Positions 41,631 to 50,229 of a stretch of 64,000 bases of DNA are shown one piece after another. Every line of letters begins with the position of its first letter. The stretch's first letter is position 1. The notes under the pieces are model-generated. The model made no database searches and was not told the DNA's origin. It saw only the letters and a program-made list of their open reading frames with translations. Origin of the DNA: Tissierellia bacterium (GTDB lineage: Bacteria; Bacillota; Clostridia; Tissierellales; Peptoniphilaceae); NCBI GenBank assembly GCA_030535395.1, contig JAUNLK010000007.1, positions 1-64,000 of the forward strand, read 5' to 3'. A program made the position numbers and the translations under genes.

Positions 41631-42410
41631 CTACACCTCAATATCCACTAGGTCGATGTCCTTCCGGTTGAGGAGCAAAAGGAGAATCAACACGGAGAGG
41701 AACATTATGGTGGACAGGGCATTCATGGAGGGATTGATCCCCGTCTTGGCCATGGAGTAGAGGGCAATGGACAGATTGCTCACCCCCTGGCCGGTGGTGA
41801 AAAAGCTGATGACAAAGTCGTCAATGGAGAGGGTGAAGGCGATGAGGGCCCCACTGAAGATTCCGGCCCTCAGCTGGGGCAGCACCACCTGGACGAGGGC
41901 CTGGAAGGGGGTGGCCCCCAGGTCGTAGGCCGCCTCCACCGTATTGGGATTCATCTGATTGAGCTTGGGCAGCACCGAGAGAATCACATAGGGCATGCAG
42001 AAGGCAATGTGGGCGAGAATCATGGTAAAGAGCCCCTGCTGTATCCTCAAAAAGCCAAAGAGGCTCATGAGGGCCACGGCGGTGACAATGTCGGGGTTTA
42101 AAACCGGCAGATAGTTCACATTCAAGAGGATCTTCTGGGAGCGCCGCCGCAGGTGGTGAATGCCAATGGCGGAGATGGTCCCCAAAATGGTGGCCACCAC
42201 CGTGGCCACCAGGGCCACAATCACCGTGTGGTAGAAGGCCTGGAGGATGATGGGGTCCTCAAAGAGATCCGTGTACCAGTGGGTGGTGAAGCCCGCCCAG
42301 ACCCCCCGCAGTTTCGTGTCATTGAAGGAAAACACAATGAGAACAAAAATGGGGAGATAGAGGAAGAGGAGAATCAGGTAGAGATAGATTCTCCGGGACA
42401 ATTTAAGCAT
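41631..42410 (-). CDS. potC: Spermidine/putrescine ABC permease PotC
   Basis: Inner-membrane permease with about six spans, 259 residues. The conserved permease loop that contacts PotA appears as EAAYDLGATPFQALVQVVLP near residue 172. I choose the ATG at 42410, which overlaps the potB stop by eight bases; a longer frame start would add a basic tail. It pairs with PotB to form the channel. Confidence 0.94.
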   Translation of the reverse strand: MLKLSRRIYLYLILLFLYLPIFVLIVFSFNDTKLRGVWAGFTTHWYTDLFEDPIILQAFYHTVIVALVATVVATILGTISAIGIHHLRRRSQKILLNVNYLPVLNPDIVTAVALMSLFGFLRIQQGLFTMILAHIAFCMPYVILSVLPKLNQMNPNTVEAAYDLGATPFQALVQVVLPQLRAGIFSGALIAFTLSIDDFVISFFTTGQGVSNLSIALYSMAKTGINPSMNALSTIMFLSVLILLLLLNRKDIDLVDIEV

Positions 42411-43233
42411 TTTCCCCTCCTTGCACTTCTTCCAAACCCGCCTTGCGAATGGCAAAGAGGGAGAGGAACATAATCACCATGAGCACGGCCGAAATGGCGG
42501 AGCCAAAGGGCCAGTTCCCCGTAAAGCGGAACTGCTGCTCAATGAGATTGCCGATGAGATAGTATTTGTTGCCCCCCAGCAGACTGGAGATGACAAAGGT
42601 GGAGAGGGCGGGAATGAAGCACATGAGCACCCCGCTGCTCACTCCAGGGAGGGACAGGGGCAGCACCACCCGGGTGAAGACCTGCCGGGGGGTGGCCCCC
42701 AGGTCCTTGGCCGCCTCCAAATAGCTCTTGTCCATTTTGCTGAGGACGGTGAAAATGGGCAGCACCATAAAGGGGAGGAAATTGTAGATCATCCCCATGA
42801 GAATGGCCCCCTGATTGTACATCATGTCAAAGGGTCCCAGGCCAATGAAGCTAAAGAGGCGGTTGAGGACCCCATTGCGGCCCAAGAGGGTGATCCAGGC
42901 ATAGGTCCTCAGTAGAAAATTCATCCACATGGGAATGAGAAAGAGGAGAATCCAAATGCCACTCTTCTTGGAATCCATTTGAGAGAGAAAATACGCCACG
43001 GGATAGCCCACCAGCAGACAGACGGCGGTGGACACCAGAGCCAGGAGAATGCTCCTCAGGAGAATCCTCAGGTAGAGGGGCTCAAAAAAGCGAATGAAGT
43101 GCTCCGGGGAAAAGGAGTAGCCCTCCAGCCCCATGGCCACATTGCCATTGAAGGCCGTAATGAGGACCAAAATCAGGGGCAGCACCACAAAGAGCACGCT
43201 CCAGAGGACAAAGGGAATGGAGTATTTTTTCAA
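42403..43233 (-). CDS. potB: Spermidine/putrescine ABC permease PotB
   Basis: The other permease half, 276 residues with about six spans. The ATPase-contact loop is [20 protein letters not shown] near residue 173. It overlaps the potA stop by four bases (ATGA-type), so expression is coupled to the ATPase. Confidence 0.94.
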   Translation of the reverse strand: MKKYSIPFVLWSVLFVVLPLILVLITAFNGNVAMGLEGYSFSPEHFIRFFEPLYLRILLRSILLALVSTAVCLLVGYPVAYFLSQMDSKKSGIWILLFLIPMWMNFLLRTYAWITLLGRNGVLNRLFSFIGLGPFDMMYNQGAILMGMIYNFLPFMVLPIFTVLSKMDKSYLEAAKDLGATPRQVFTRVVLPLSLPGVSSGVLMCFIPALSTFVISSLLGGNKYYLIGNLIEQQFRFTGNWPFGSAISAVLMVIMFLSLFAIRKAGLEEVQGGENA

Positions 43234-44276
43234 TCTTCAGCCTCCTTTCGGTGCATGACGTGAATATTGTCGGGGAGGATGTCAATGGAGACCGTCTCCC
43301 CCACTTCCTGGGCCATGGTGGACTGGACGATCCAGGAGATCCCTTGCACCTTCACCAGCATCTCATAGTGGACCCCCTTAAAGACCAGGCTCTCCACCAC
43401 GCCAGTGAGGGCCCCCTCCCGCTCCTTGGACAGGACAATGTCCTCGGGGCGCAGGACCACGTGAACGGGCTCATTGGGAAGGAAGCCCTTGTCCACACAG
43501 TTGAAGTCCCTGCCTGCAAAGTGGACCAAAAAGTCCTCTTTCATCACCCCATCCAGGACATTGCTCTCACCGATAAATTTGGCCACAAAGGGATTGATGG
43601 GCTCATTGTAGATGTCGATGGGGCCGCCAATTTGCTGGATTTCCCCGGCATTCATCACCACAATGGTGTCGCTCATGGTGAGGGCCTCCTCCTGGTCGTG
43701 GGTGACATAGATGAAGGTGATCCCCACGGCCTCCTGAATCCGCTTGAGCTCAAACTGCATCTGCTGGCGGAGCTTCAGGTCCAGGGCCCCCAGGGGCTCA
43801 TCCAAAAGGAGGACCTCCGGCTCATTGACCAGGGCCCGGGCAATGGCAATCCGCTGCTGCTGGCCCCCGGAGAGGGAGGAAATGCTCCGCTTTTCAATGC
43901 CCGGGAGATTCACCAGCTCCAAAATTTCAGAGACCTTTCGGTAGCGCTCCTTCTCGGGGACCTTCTTGATCTTCAGGCCAAAGGCAATATTGTCCCGCAC
44001 ATTGAGGTGGGGAAAGAGGGCGTAGTTTTGGAAGACGGTGTTGATATTGCGCTCATAGCTCTTCTTCTCGTTGAGCTTCTTGCCCTTAAAGAGGACCTCC
44101 CCGGAGTCCTGCTCCTCAAAGCCCGCAATAATTCTCAAAGTGGTGGTCTTGCCACAGCCACTGGGCCCCAAAAGGGTCACAAATTCACCGTCCCGAATGG
44201 AGAGATCAATCCCCTTCAGCACCTCATTTTCCCCAAAAGACTTCCGTACATTTTTCAGCTCAATCATCTGTGCCAT
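43230..44276 (-). CDS. potA: Spermidine/putrescine ABC ATPase PotA
   Basis: ATP-hydrolysing subunit of the importer, 348 residues. Walker A GPSGCGKT is at 37-44, the signature LSGGQQQR near residue 133, Walker [13 protein letters not shown] near residue 155, and a C-terminal TOBE regulatory domain ([11 protein letters not shown] onward). The ATG at 44276 has AGGAGG five bases upstream; a GTG six bases earlier is less likely. It starts nine bases after the XRE regulator stop. Confidence 0.95.
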   Translation of the reverse strand: MAQMIELKNVRKSFGENEVLKGIDLSIRDGEFVTLLGPSGCGKTTTLRIIAGFEEQDSGEVLFKGKKLNEKKSYERNINTVFQNYALFPHLNVRDNIAFGLKIKKVPEKERYRKVSEILELVNLPGIEKRSISSLSGGQQQRIAIARALVNEPEVLLLDEPLGALDLKLRQQMQFELKRIQEAVGITFIYVTHDQEEALTMSDTIVVMNAGEIQQIGGPIDIYNEPINPFVAKFIGESNVLDGVMKEDFLVHFAGRDFNCVDKGFLPNEPVHVVLRPEDIVLSKEREGALTGVVESLVFKGVHYEMLVKVQGISWIVQSTMAQEVGETVSIDILPDNIHVMHRKEAED

Positions 44277-44285
44277 AGTCACCTC

Positions 44286-44825
44286 CTAAAAATTTGGCGG
44301 GCTCAAAACCCACAGTATCTCCGCTCTCTGACTGGTGTGATTGAAAAACACCTGCTCCACATCGCCAAAGGAGACCACAGTGTCCCCCTTTTTGAGATGG
44401 GTCTCCTCCTCCCCCAAGCGCACCGTGGGCCTCCCCTTGAGGACCAGGGCAAAGCTCTCCCCCTCAAAGGGGGGCACCACCCGAGTGGAGCCCCCGGGAG
44501 AGAGACTCCAGAGGGTGGGCTCCATGACATTCTTCTGGGCATTGGGGACGATGTACTGGATCTGATAGCCCAGCTCCTCATTTTCCGACTCAAAGAAGTC
44601 CTGGGGATGGAAGACCCGCTGCTCCTCGGCCCGCTGGGAGAAAAAATCCTCCGCAGTGGTGCCCAAGGCCTCCAAGAGATCCAGGAAAGTATTGAGGGAG
44701 GGAGTGGTGAGATCCCGCTCCAACTGAGAGAGAAAGCCCTTGGAGAGCTCCGAGCGCTCCGCCAGCTCCTGCAGGGTCAAATTCTGCCTCTTCCGCAGAT
44801 TCTTCAGCTTCTTTCCAATTTCCAT
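44286..44825 (-). CDS. XRE-family regulator with cupin domain (probable polyamine-operon regulator)
   Basis: A 179-residue transcription factor. Residues 1-58 form an XRE helix-turn-helix (LTLQELAERSELSKGFLSQLERD). Residues 105-178 form a cupin ligand domain (STRVVPPFEGESFALVLKG). This order matches PuuR-like regulators that sense polyamines or small metabolites and usually repress their own operon. ATG at 44825 has GGGAGG five bases upstream. It is the first gene before potABCD; the promoter and a palindrome over its -35 box lie at 44892-44925. Confidence 0.92.
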   Translation of the reverse strand: MEIGKKLKNLRKRQNLTLQELAERSELSKGFLSQLERDLTTPSLNTFLDLLEALGTTAEDFFSQRAEEQRVFHPQDFFESENEELGYQIQYIVPNAQKNVMEPTLWSLSPGGSTRVVPPFEGESFALVLKGRPTVRLGEEETHLKKGDTVVSFGDVEQVFFNHTSQRAEILWVLSPPNF

Positions 44826-44891
44826 GGCGCCCTCCCTTCTCACTGAGTAGCAGTATAGTAAACTTTTCGTTTCCTTTATAAAACCTAAGTT

Positions 44892-44925
44892 ATTATACGG
44901 AGAAAAGCCCCTTCCGTCAAGGGGC
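44892..44925 (-). promoter_or_regulatory. Promoter and candidate operator of the XRE-potABCD operon
   Basis: TTGACG (44915-44920) and TATAAT (44892-44897), 17 bases apart on the minus strand. A perfect palindrome with seven-base arms, GCCCCTT and AAGGGGC (44907-44913 and 44919-44925), straddles the -35 box. This is where a repressor would block RNA polymerase. A second weaker AAAC/GTTT dyad is at 44860-44872. Confidence 0.6.
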
Positions 44926-45070
44926 AATTCACAGCAGGCAAAAAAACCCACAAAAAAAGAGGGGTCGACCCCCAAAAGCCAATACCAAAACAGCCGAAAA
45001 CCCAATCCAATCCCCAAACAAAAAACACAGGACGAAAAACCAATGGCTGAAAGTGTACGCTCATTCCCAA

Positions 45071-45250
45071 ACGAAAACTTCAGGGCCAAAACCCAGTCTA
45101 GGAAAATCCCTTCCAAAAACAAACTTCAGAGTCAAAAAACTGCCCTGGAAAATCCCTCCCAAAAACAAACTTCAGGGCCAAGAAACCGCCCTGGAAAATC
45201 CCTCTCGAAAACAAACTTCAGGGTCAAAAACCTGCCCAGGGCTGTGCTCT
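45071..45250. repeat. 46-bp tandem repeat, about four copies
   Basis: CTTCAG occurs at 45078, 45124, 45170 and 45216, exactly 46 bases apart. Each unit reads like AAACAAACTTCAGGG, then an A-rich part, then CTGGAAAATCCCTC with a few substitutions; the fourth copy diverges after CTGCCC. The copies are contiguous with no spacers, so it is not a CRISPR. The period is not divisible by three, so it does not encode a protein repeat. Confidence 0.9.
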
Positions 45251-45275
45251 CATTCCCGGGGAGTTTTCTCGCCAT

Positions 45276-45299
45276 AAAAAAAGAGGGGCCGAGCCCCTC
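45276..45299 (-). terminator. Orphan terminator-like hairpin
   Basis: GAGGGGC (45283-45289) pairs with GCCCCTC (45293-45299); A-run 45276-45282 gives a U-run on the minus strand. No gene lies directly upstream after the TPM terminator. Confidence 0.75.
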
Positions 45300-45431
45300 C
45301 CCAAAATCACCCGTCCCACTGAAAGCAGCGAAAATTTTTAGCTTCCAAACCCATGGGAAAAAATCAAGAACCCTCCACTTCTCCCAGAAGAAGCCCCGTG
45401 GAAACTGGCACACCGCGGCATTTTCACAAAC

Positions 45432-45480
45432 AAAAAAGGCCCCCAAAAGCTGGATCTCACGGTCCAACTTTTGGGGGTCC
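45432..45480 (-). terminator. Terminator of the nifS-thiI-lemA-TPM operon
   Basis: A long stem pairs 45438-45454 with 45463-45480 (GGCCCCCAAAAG with its near complement); six U follow on the minus strand. Confidence 0.92.
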
Positions 45481-45510
45481 TTGCCTGTGCTTTCATCTGG
45501 GCTTTATCTC

Positions 45511-46296
45511 TTACCAGCCGCCTCCTGCGCCGCCGCCGCCGCTGGAGCCGCCGCCGCCGAAGTTTCCGCCGCCTCCGCCGCCGCCGAAGCCGCCGCTCCA
45601 GTAATCGTCGTCGTCGTCATCATCACTGAAGGTGAAGGTGGAGAGGGTGGACCAGGGAACCAGGCCCTTTTCCTTAAGTGTCAGTAGGATGAAGAAGGCG
45701 CCGAGGACGACGATACCGAAGATGATGCTGTCTCCCTCCTCTTCCCCGTCCCCTTCCAGCATGACCGCCTCTTCCTGGCGATCGGCACTGTCCACGGAGA
45801 TGTCGTACTCCTCTTCGATTAGATCTATGGTGCGCTGGAAGGCGTAGAGGATGCCCCCCTCCATGTCTCCCTCTTTGAAGTACTCCTTCATGCCATTGAG
45901 GATTTTATTGGCCACCATATCGGGAATGGGACCCTCCAGGCCATAGCCCACTTCCATGCGGTACTCTCGCTCCTCCATGGTCACCAAGAGGAGGATGCCA
46001 TTGTCCTTGTCCCTGTCGCCGATGCCCCAGTCCTGGAAGATGCGCACGGCAGCTTCTGCAGTGGTCATATTTTCCGGGAGGCGAGGGAGGGTGAGGACCA
46101 CCACCTGGGCCCCCACCTGTCGGGAGAGTTCCTCCCCCGTGCTGACGATGATCTCTTCGGTCTCGGGACTCAACAAATTTGCCTGATCGTTGACGTAAAA
46201 TTCCCTGGTGGGGGCCACCAGGTCCCCCGCCGCCCAGACCCCTGCTGGGATCAACAGCAGGAGGCTGAGGAGGAGTAGGATTCTCTTTCCCTTCAT
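45511..46296 (-). CDS. TPM-domain membrane protein (YgcG family) with Asp/Gly-rich tail
   Basis: A 261-residue protein with a signal peptide (about 1-22), a TPM domain (about 33-165; YVNDQANLLSPETEEII, GIGDRDKDNGILLLV), one membrane span near residue 195 and a tail with seven Asp in a row followed by Gly-rich repeats. TPM proteins are thought to act with LemA in envelope or photosystem maintenance; the molecular role is unsettled. It lies 29 bases after the lemA stop and closes the operon. The low-complexity tail is usual in the family, though the Asp run is notable. Confidence 0.88.
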   Translation of the reverse strand: MKGKRILLLLSLLLLIPAGVWAAGDLVAPTREFYVNDQANLLSPETEEIIVSTGEELSRQVGAQVVVLTLPRLPENMTTAEAAVRIFQDWGIGDRDKDNGILLLVTMEEREYRMEVGYGLEGPIPDMVANKILNGMKEYFKEGDMEGGILYAFQRTIDLIEEEYDISVDSADRQEEAVMLEGDGEEEGDSIIFGIVVLGAFFILLTLKEKGLVPWSTLSTFTFSDDDDDDDYWSGGFGGGGGGGNFGGGGSSGGGGAGGGW

Positions 46297-46325
46297 GGGA
46301 TCACCTTTTTCCCTTCATGAATCCA

Positions 46326-46877
46326 CTAGAACTGTACTTTGGGGACTTCCTCCACTCCGGGATCGGCTTCAAAGTAGGAGCGCTCGTGGAAACCCAGGAT
46401 GCCCGCAGCCAAATTGGTGGGGAAGCGGCTCACTGCCAGATTGAAATTGGTCACGGCCTCATTGTAGCGCTGGCGCTCCACCGCCAGGCGATTCTCCGTG
46501 CCGGCCAGTTCCGCCTGGAGATTTTGGAAGTTCTCGTTGGCCTTGAGGTCGGGATAGGCCTCCACCACCACATTGATGCCTCTGAGGGCCTCGTTCATCT
46601 GGGCATTGGCCTCAGACATTTCCTCCGGAGTCTGGGCCTGCTGAATGCCGGATCTCGCTTCGGTGATCTTGGTAAAGACCTCCTCCTCGTGCTGGGCATA
46701 GCCCTTGACGGTTTCCACCAAATTGGGGATGAGGTCGGCCCGGCGCTGCATGGCATTTTCCACTTGGGCCCAGGCTCCATCGGTCTGACGGTCCAGGGTG
46801 TTCAAACGATTGTAGGTGGAGCCGAAAATGGCCCCAATAATCACGAGTACAATGATTACCGGTAAAAATTTTTTCAT
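46326..46877 (-). CDS. lemA: LemA family protein
   Basis: Membrane-anchored helical protein of 183 residues: one N-terminal span (about 5-21), then the LemA helical bundle with RRADLIPNLVETVKGYAQHEEEV near residue 46 and FNLAVSRFPTNLAAGILGF near residue 148. It forms a common pair with the TPM gene downstream. It overlaps the thiI 5' neighbour's stop by four bases (ATGA), which ties it to the thiolation genes. Function in envelope quality control is inferred. Confidence 0.92.
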   Translation of the reverse strand: MKKFLPVIIVLVIIGAIFGSTYNRLNTLDRQTDGAWAQVENAMQRRADLIPNLVETVKGYAQHEEEVFTKITEARSGIQQAQTPEEMSEANAQMNEALRGINVVVEAYPDLKANENFQNLQAELAGTENRLAVERQRYNEAVTNFNLAVSRFPTNLAAGILGFHERSYFEADPGVEEVPKVQF

Positions 46878-48073
46878 AGTTCCTCCTTAAAAGTGACTTT
46901 GTGGACCTTTACCGTCTCCAAAGCAGCTTCCACCAGCCCGTCAATGTCCAGGGCCTCCTCGCTCCTTCTCATGTCCTCCTCCGTGGGCCGGAGGCTGGGG
47001 TGGTCGGGCAAAAATACCGTACAGCAATCCTCATAGGGGAGGATGGAGGTCTCGTAAGTTCCAATGCGATGGGCCCATTGTATAATATCTATCTTATCCA
47101 TACCCACTAATGGACGAAACACAACCTGTTCCGCCACATTGTTCATCACGGTGATGCCGTCGATGGTCTGGGAGGCCACCTGGCCCAAGTTTTCCCCCGT
47201 AATGACGGACTTGTAGCCGTGCTCCTTGGCCAGACGATTGGCAATGCGCATCATAAAGCGGCGGGAGAGGACGGTCATCTCCTCCGGGGGGCAGCTGCGA
47301 TTGAGCTCCTTTTGAATGGGGAGGATGTTCACCGAGTAGACCTTGGCCTTGATGAGATAGCGGGAGAGAATTCTGGCCAGGGCCAGGACTTTCTCCTCCG
47401 CCCGCTGACTGGTGAAGGGATAGGAGTGGAAGTGGAGGAAGTCCACCTGAACCCCCCGCTTGGCCATGAGAAAGCCCGCCACCGGGGAGTCGATGCCCCC
47501 CGAGAGCATGAGGAGCCCCTTGCCATTGGTCCCCAGGGGGAGGCCCCCAAAGGTGGGGCGCTTGTCGTAGTAGAGGTGGAGCTCCTCCTTGACATCCACG
47601 TGGAGGAAGAGCTGGGGCTGGTGGACATCCACCTGAAGCTGGGGGTATGCGGCCAAAATCACCCCGCCCAGATGGGCATTGAGGGCCTGGGAGTCCATGG
47701 GATAGGCCTTGTTGTTCCGCTTGGTGACCACCTTGAAGGTCCGGTACTCGGGATGGGCCTCTAGGACTTTCCCCACATAGGCCCTCACCTCATCGTCTAT
47801 GGTGTCAGGGTCCAGGGCCACCACATCGGTGGGAGTGATGTAGACGATGCCAAAGACATGGCTCAGGCGCTGATAGAGCTCCTCCTCGTCCTCTGGCCGC
47901 ACCTCAATGTCAATTTTCCCCGCATTGCGGTGGATCTCCCCCACGGGCAAATCCTCAGTGAGGGCCTTGATGTGATTTAAAATTCGCTGGATGAAGTAGC
48001 GGCGGTTTTTCCCCTTTAATACCACTTCCCCCAAACTCAGGCTCAATACTCTCTTGGCTTCCCTTTCTGCCAC
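46874..48073 (-). CDS. thiI: tRNA 4-thiouridine synthase ThiI
   Basis: Adenylates U8 of tRNA and transfers sulfur to make 4-thiouridine; may also serve thiamine synthesis. It has 399 residues, the short form without the C-terminal rhodanese domain. A THUMP RNA-binding domain spans about 60-165; the PP-loop SGGIDSP is at 191-197. A Cys pair lies late in the chain (EDCCTVF near 344). The absence of rhodanese means sulfur must come from the neighbouring NifS-type desulfurase, as in B. subtilis NifZ-ThiI. Confidence 0.95.
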   Translation of the reverse strand: MAEREAKRVLSLSLGEVVLKGKNRRYFIQRILNHIKALTEDLPVGEIHRNAGKIDIEVRPEDEEELYQRLSHVFGIVYITPTDVVALDPDTIDDEVRAYVGKVLEAHPEYRTFKVVTKRNNKAYPMDSQALNAHLGGVILAAYPQLQVDVHQPQLFLHVDVKEELHLYYDKRPTFGGLPLGTNGKGLLMLSGGIDSPVAGFLMAKRGVQVDFLHFHSYPFTSQRAEEKVLALARILSRYLIKAKVYSVNILPIQKELNRSCPPEEMTVLSRRFMMRIANRLAKEHGYKSVITGENLGQVASQTIDGITVMNNVAEQVVFRPLVGMDKIDIIQWAHRIGTYETSILPYEDCCTVFLPDHPSLRPTEEDMRRSEEALDIDGLVEAALETVKVHKVTFKEEL

Positions 48074-48086
48074 TTGAATTCACTCC

Positions 48087-49223
48087 TTATCTTCTCCGTA
48101 GGATTCCACGAAGGCTCTCCACTCCCCGGTGGAGGGCCTCCGAAAATCTGTCCAATTCTTCCCCTGTGGTCTCCCGGCTCATGCAAATGCGAATGGTCCC
48201 CTGGGCCTCATTTTCACTGAGGCCAAGGGCCTCCAGAACGGGGTTTTTCCCCCTGCGGTGGCTGGAACAGGCACTGGAGGTGGAAATGTAGATCCCCTCC
48301 TCCTCCAAAATGTGGAGGAGGACCTCCCCCCGGGTGTCGGCCAGGGAGATATTTAAAATATAGGGACTGGCGGGCTCCTGGGAGTTGATCCTCACATCCT
48401 CAATGTCCGAGATGAGATTCAAAAGCCTTGCCTTCTTTTCCCGGGCCTCCTCCAGCTGAAGGCCCTCTTTCTTCATGAGGTCCACCACGGCCCCCAGGCC
48501 GTAGATTCCAGGGATGTTCTCCGTGCCGCTGCGGACGCCCCCCTCCTGGCCCCCGCCGTAGACCAGAGGCTCCAGGAGGAGGCCCTTTTTGAGAAAGAGG
48601 CCCCCCACGCCCTTGGGCCCGTGGAATTTGTGGCCGCTGAAGGAATAGCTGTCCACGTCCAGGGCCCTTAAATTCACCGGGAGCTTCCCAAAGGCCTGGA
48701 CCCCATCCACGTGGATTCGCACCTTGGGGTGTTTTTTCCGGATCTCGGGGATCCACTCCTCCAGGGGGTGGGTGGTTCCCAGCTCATTTTGCACGTGAAA
48801 GAGGCTGATGAGGGCGGTGTCCTCTCGAATGGCCCCTAAAAGCTCCTCCTTGGAGATGTGGCCCGAGGCATCGGGGGAAAGAACCGTGAGCTCCACCTCC
48901 ATGTGCTTCAAAACCTCCAGTATGGAGGAGTGCTCCAGGGCCGTGGTGATGACGTGGCTGCCCACATGGCGGTTCTTCTCCACCAGTCGCAGGAGGGCGG
49001 TGTTGTTGGATTCCGTGCCCCCGGAGGTGAAGATCAGATCGTAGCCCTTTCCCCCGGCAAAGTCCAGGATGGACTTTCGAATCTGCTCTTTTTTCTTCTC
49101 GGTCTCCACCCCCAATTGGTGGAGACTGGAGGGATTGGCAAAATTTTCCGTGAGGGCCAGGGTCATGGCCTCCAAAACTTCCGGCCTGGGCCTGGTGGTG
49201 GCGCAATTGTCCAAATAAATCAA
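48087..49223 (-). CDS. Cysteine desulfurase, NifS type (ThiI partner)
   Basis: PLP enzyme that removes sulfur from cysteine and passes it on as persulfide. It has 378 residues. The PLP lysine is Lys199 in SGHKFHGPKG, and the catalytic loop Cys is near residue 319 (STSSACSSHRRGK). I choose TTG at 49223, because AAAAGGAG lies at the right distance and the enzyme then begins MIYLDN, the standard start; an ATG 36 bases upstream has no ribosome site. It starts 14 bases before thiI, so it is the dedicated sulfur donor. Confidence 0.94.
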   Translation of the reverse strand: MIYLDNCATTRPRPEVLEAMTLALTENFANPSSLHQLGVETEKKKEQIRKSILDFAGGKGYDLIFTSGGTESNNTALLRLVEKNRHVGSHVITTALEHSSILEVLKHMEVELTVLSPDASGHISKEELLGAIREDTALISLFHVQNELGTTHPLEEWIPEIRKKHPKVRIHVDGVQAFGKLPVNLRALDVDSYSFSGHKFHGPKGVGGLFLKKGLLLEPLVYGGGQEGGVRSGTENIPGIYGLGAVVDLMKKEGLQLEEAREKKARLLNLISDIEDVRINSQEPASPYILNISLADTRGEVLLHILEEEGIYISTSSACSSHRRGKNPVLEALGLSENEAQGTIRICMSRETTGEELDRFSEALHRGVESLRGILRRR

Positions 49224-49238
49224 AGGAAACTCCTTTTC

Positions 49239-49247
49239 TGCTATACT
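49239..49247 (+). promoter_or_regulatory. Extended -10 promoter of the YprB-like gene
   Basis: TGCTATACT, with TATACT at 49242-49247, 32 bases before the GTG start; -35 weak. It overlaps the start of the divergent nifS gene. Confidence 0.5.
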
Positions 49248-49278
49248 CAAATTATTCATAAACTCTAGGGAGGTGCCC

Positions 49279-50061
49279 GTGACTGAAAATCTACTCCAAC
49301 TCTATACCAATGGCTTTGGGCCCAAGGCCCGAGTCTTCGCCTTTGGCCTGGCTCGTCCCGGGGGCATCCTCACGGGCTGGGAGGATCCCCAGGACCCACT
49401 GGAGGACTATCTCCGCCCCCTGGAGGAGGCCCTGGAGAAATTGGAGGGCCCCATATGGGGCTACAATGACGCCTTTGCCCTGAAAAAGGCCAGGCCCCTC
49501 CTGGGTGACGTGCAGACCCGGGACATCTACCGGGCCCTGAAAAAAATCACCGGAGCCGATCCCCTCCCCAGCTATGCCCTCCGGGCCTTCACCCGAGAGG
49601 AGCCCACAAGCCACCGGGAGCTCTATAAAATTTGGCGGGAGGCCCCGGAGGAGTTGGGCCCCGCCATTGAAAAAAATCTCAGGGCCCACGGGGATGCCCA
49701 CAGGGCCCTCCTCCAGTACCGGGAGGCCATGAGTGCCCCCGGCTTCGAAGTTTCGGAAACCGCGAGAAGGGGCCAGCTCCTCACACTCTCCGGTCATTAT
49801 ACTATGAATCTCCCCTATTTTTACGACGACGGCAGCTTTCAGCTGGAGGCCCGGGAGGGGAATTTTCAGCTGAGCCTCCGGGGGGAGGAACTCCCCTACC
49901 GTCCGGGGGAACCCATCTTCGTGGTGGAAAACAGCCTGGCAGTGGAGGACCGGCCCCCCATGGCCATGCCGGAGTCCTTCCTCCTCTTGGAGGAGGAGGG
50001 AAAGCTCCGCTGGGAACTCATTGGGAGGATCCTGAGGGCCCTGGTGGCCCACTTGGGATAA
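49279..50061 (+). CDS. Divergent YprB-like ribonuclease H-fold protein
   Basis: A 260-residue protein, probably a diverged member of the YprB/RNase H-like exonuclease family. It shows the family's ordered blocks: a Tyr-Asn-Asp (GYNDAFALKKARPLL), a DIYRALKK block, a Leu-Pro-Ser (PLPSYALRAF), and a late Gly-Asp (RAHGDAHRALLQYREAM) where the canonical protein has HNxxD. The usual N-terminal acidic DxE is not visible, so nuclease activity is uncertain. The second half is beta-rich and unrecognised. The GTG at 49279 has GGGAGG five bases upstream. The last codons lie inside the first copy of a 94-bp repeat. Confidence 0.6.
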   Translation: MTENLLQLYTNGFGPKARVFAFGLARPGGILTGWEDPQDPLEDYLRPLEEALEKLEGPIWGYNDAFALKKARPLLGDVQTRDIYRALKKITGADPLPSYALRAFTREEPTSHRELYKIWREAPEELGPAIEKNLRAHGDAHRALLQYREAMSAPGFEVSETARRGQLLTLSGHYTMNLPYFYDDGSFQLEAREGNFQLSLRGEELPYRPGEPIFVVENSLAVEDRPPMAMPESFLLLEEEGKLRWELIGRILRALVAHLG

Positions 50062-50229
50062 AAGCCATCTTCTAAAATGAAGATCCAAAACAAACCACCC
50101 AGAAACCCGGCCCCGGGAGGGACTTCCCCGATCCATGGTGGCCCATGTGGGATAAAAGCCATCTTCTAAAATGAAGATCCAAAACAAACCACCCAGAAAC
50201 GCGGCCCGGGAGAGACTTCCCCGGGCTTT
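50042..50229. repeat. 94-bp tandem duplication over the 3' end of the YprB-like gene
   Basis: Two adjacent copies. TGGTGGCCCA begins at 50042 and again at 50136; GGGATAAAAGCC begins at 50055 and 50149, 94 bases apart. The first copy contains the last codons and the stop codon of the gene, and the second repeats them outside the gene. The copies differ by a few substitutions and a few bases at the right side. Confidence 0.92.

Larger units (their letters stand above)
44926..45430. other. Gene-free stretch with minus-strand hairpins
   Basis: No credible gene. It contains GGGG/CCCC hairpins followed by U-runs on the minus strand at 44952-44972 and 45276-45299, and the 46-base tandem repeat at 45071-45250. 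A plus-strand frame over 45043-45687 is not coding because the repeat period is not a multiple of three. Confidence 0.6.

Noticed and set aside
45071..45250. CRISPR array
   Set aside because: Units are contiguous with no unique spacers, and no cas genes are present.
45043..45687. Plus-strand frame through the 46-bp repeat and TPM tail
   Set aside because: The repeat period is not a multiple of three and the rest is antisense to the TPM gene.
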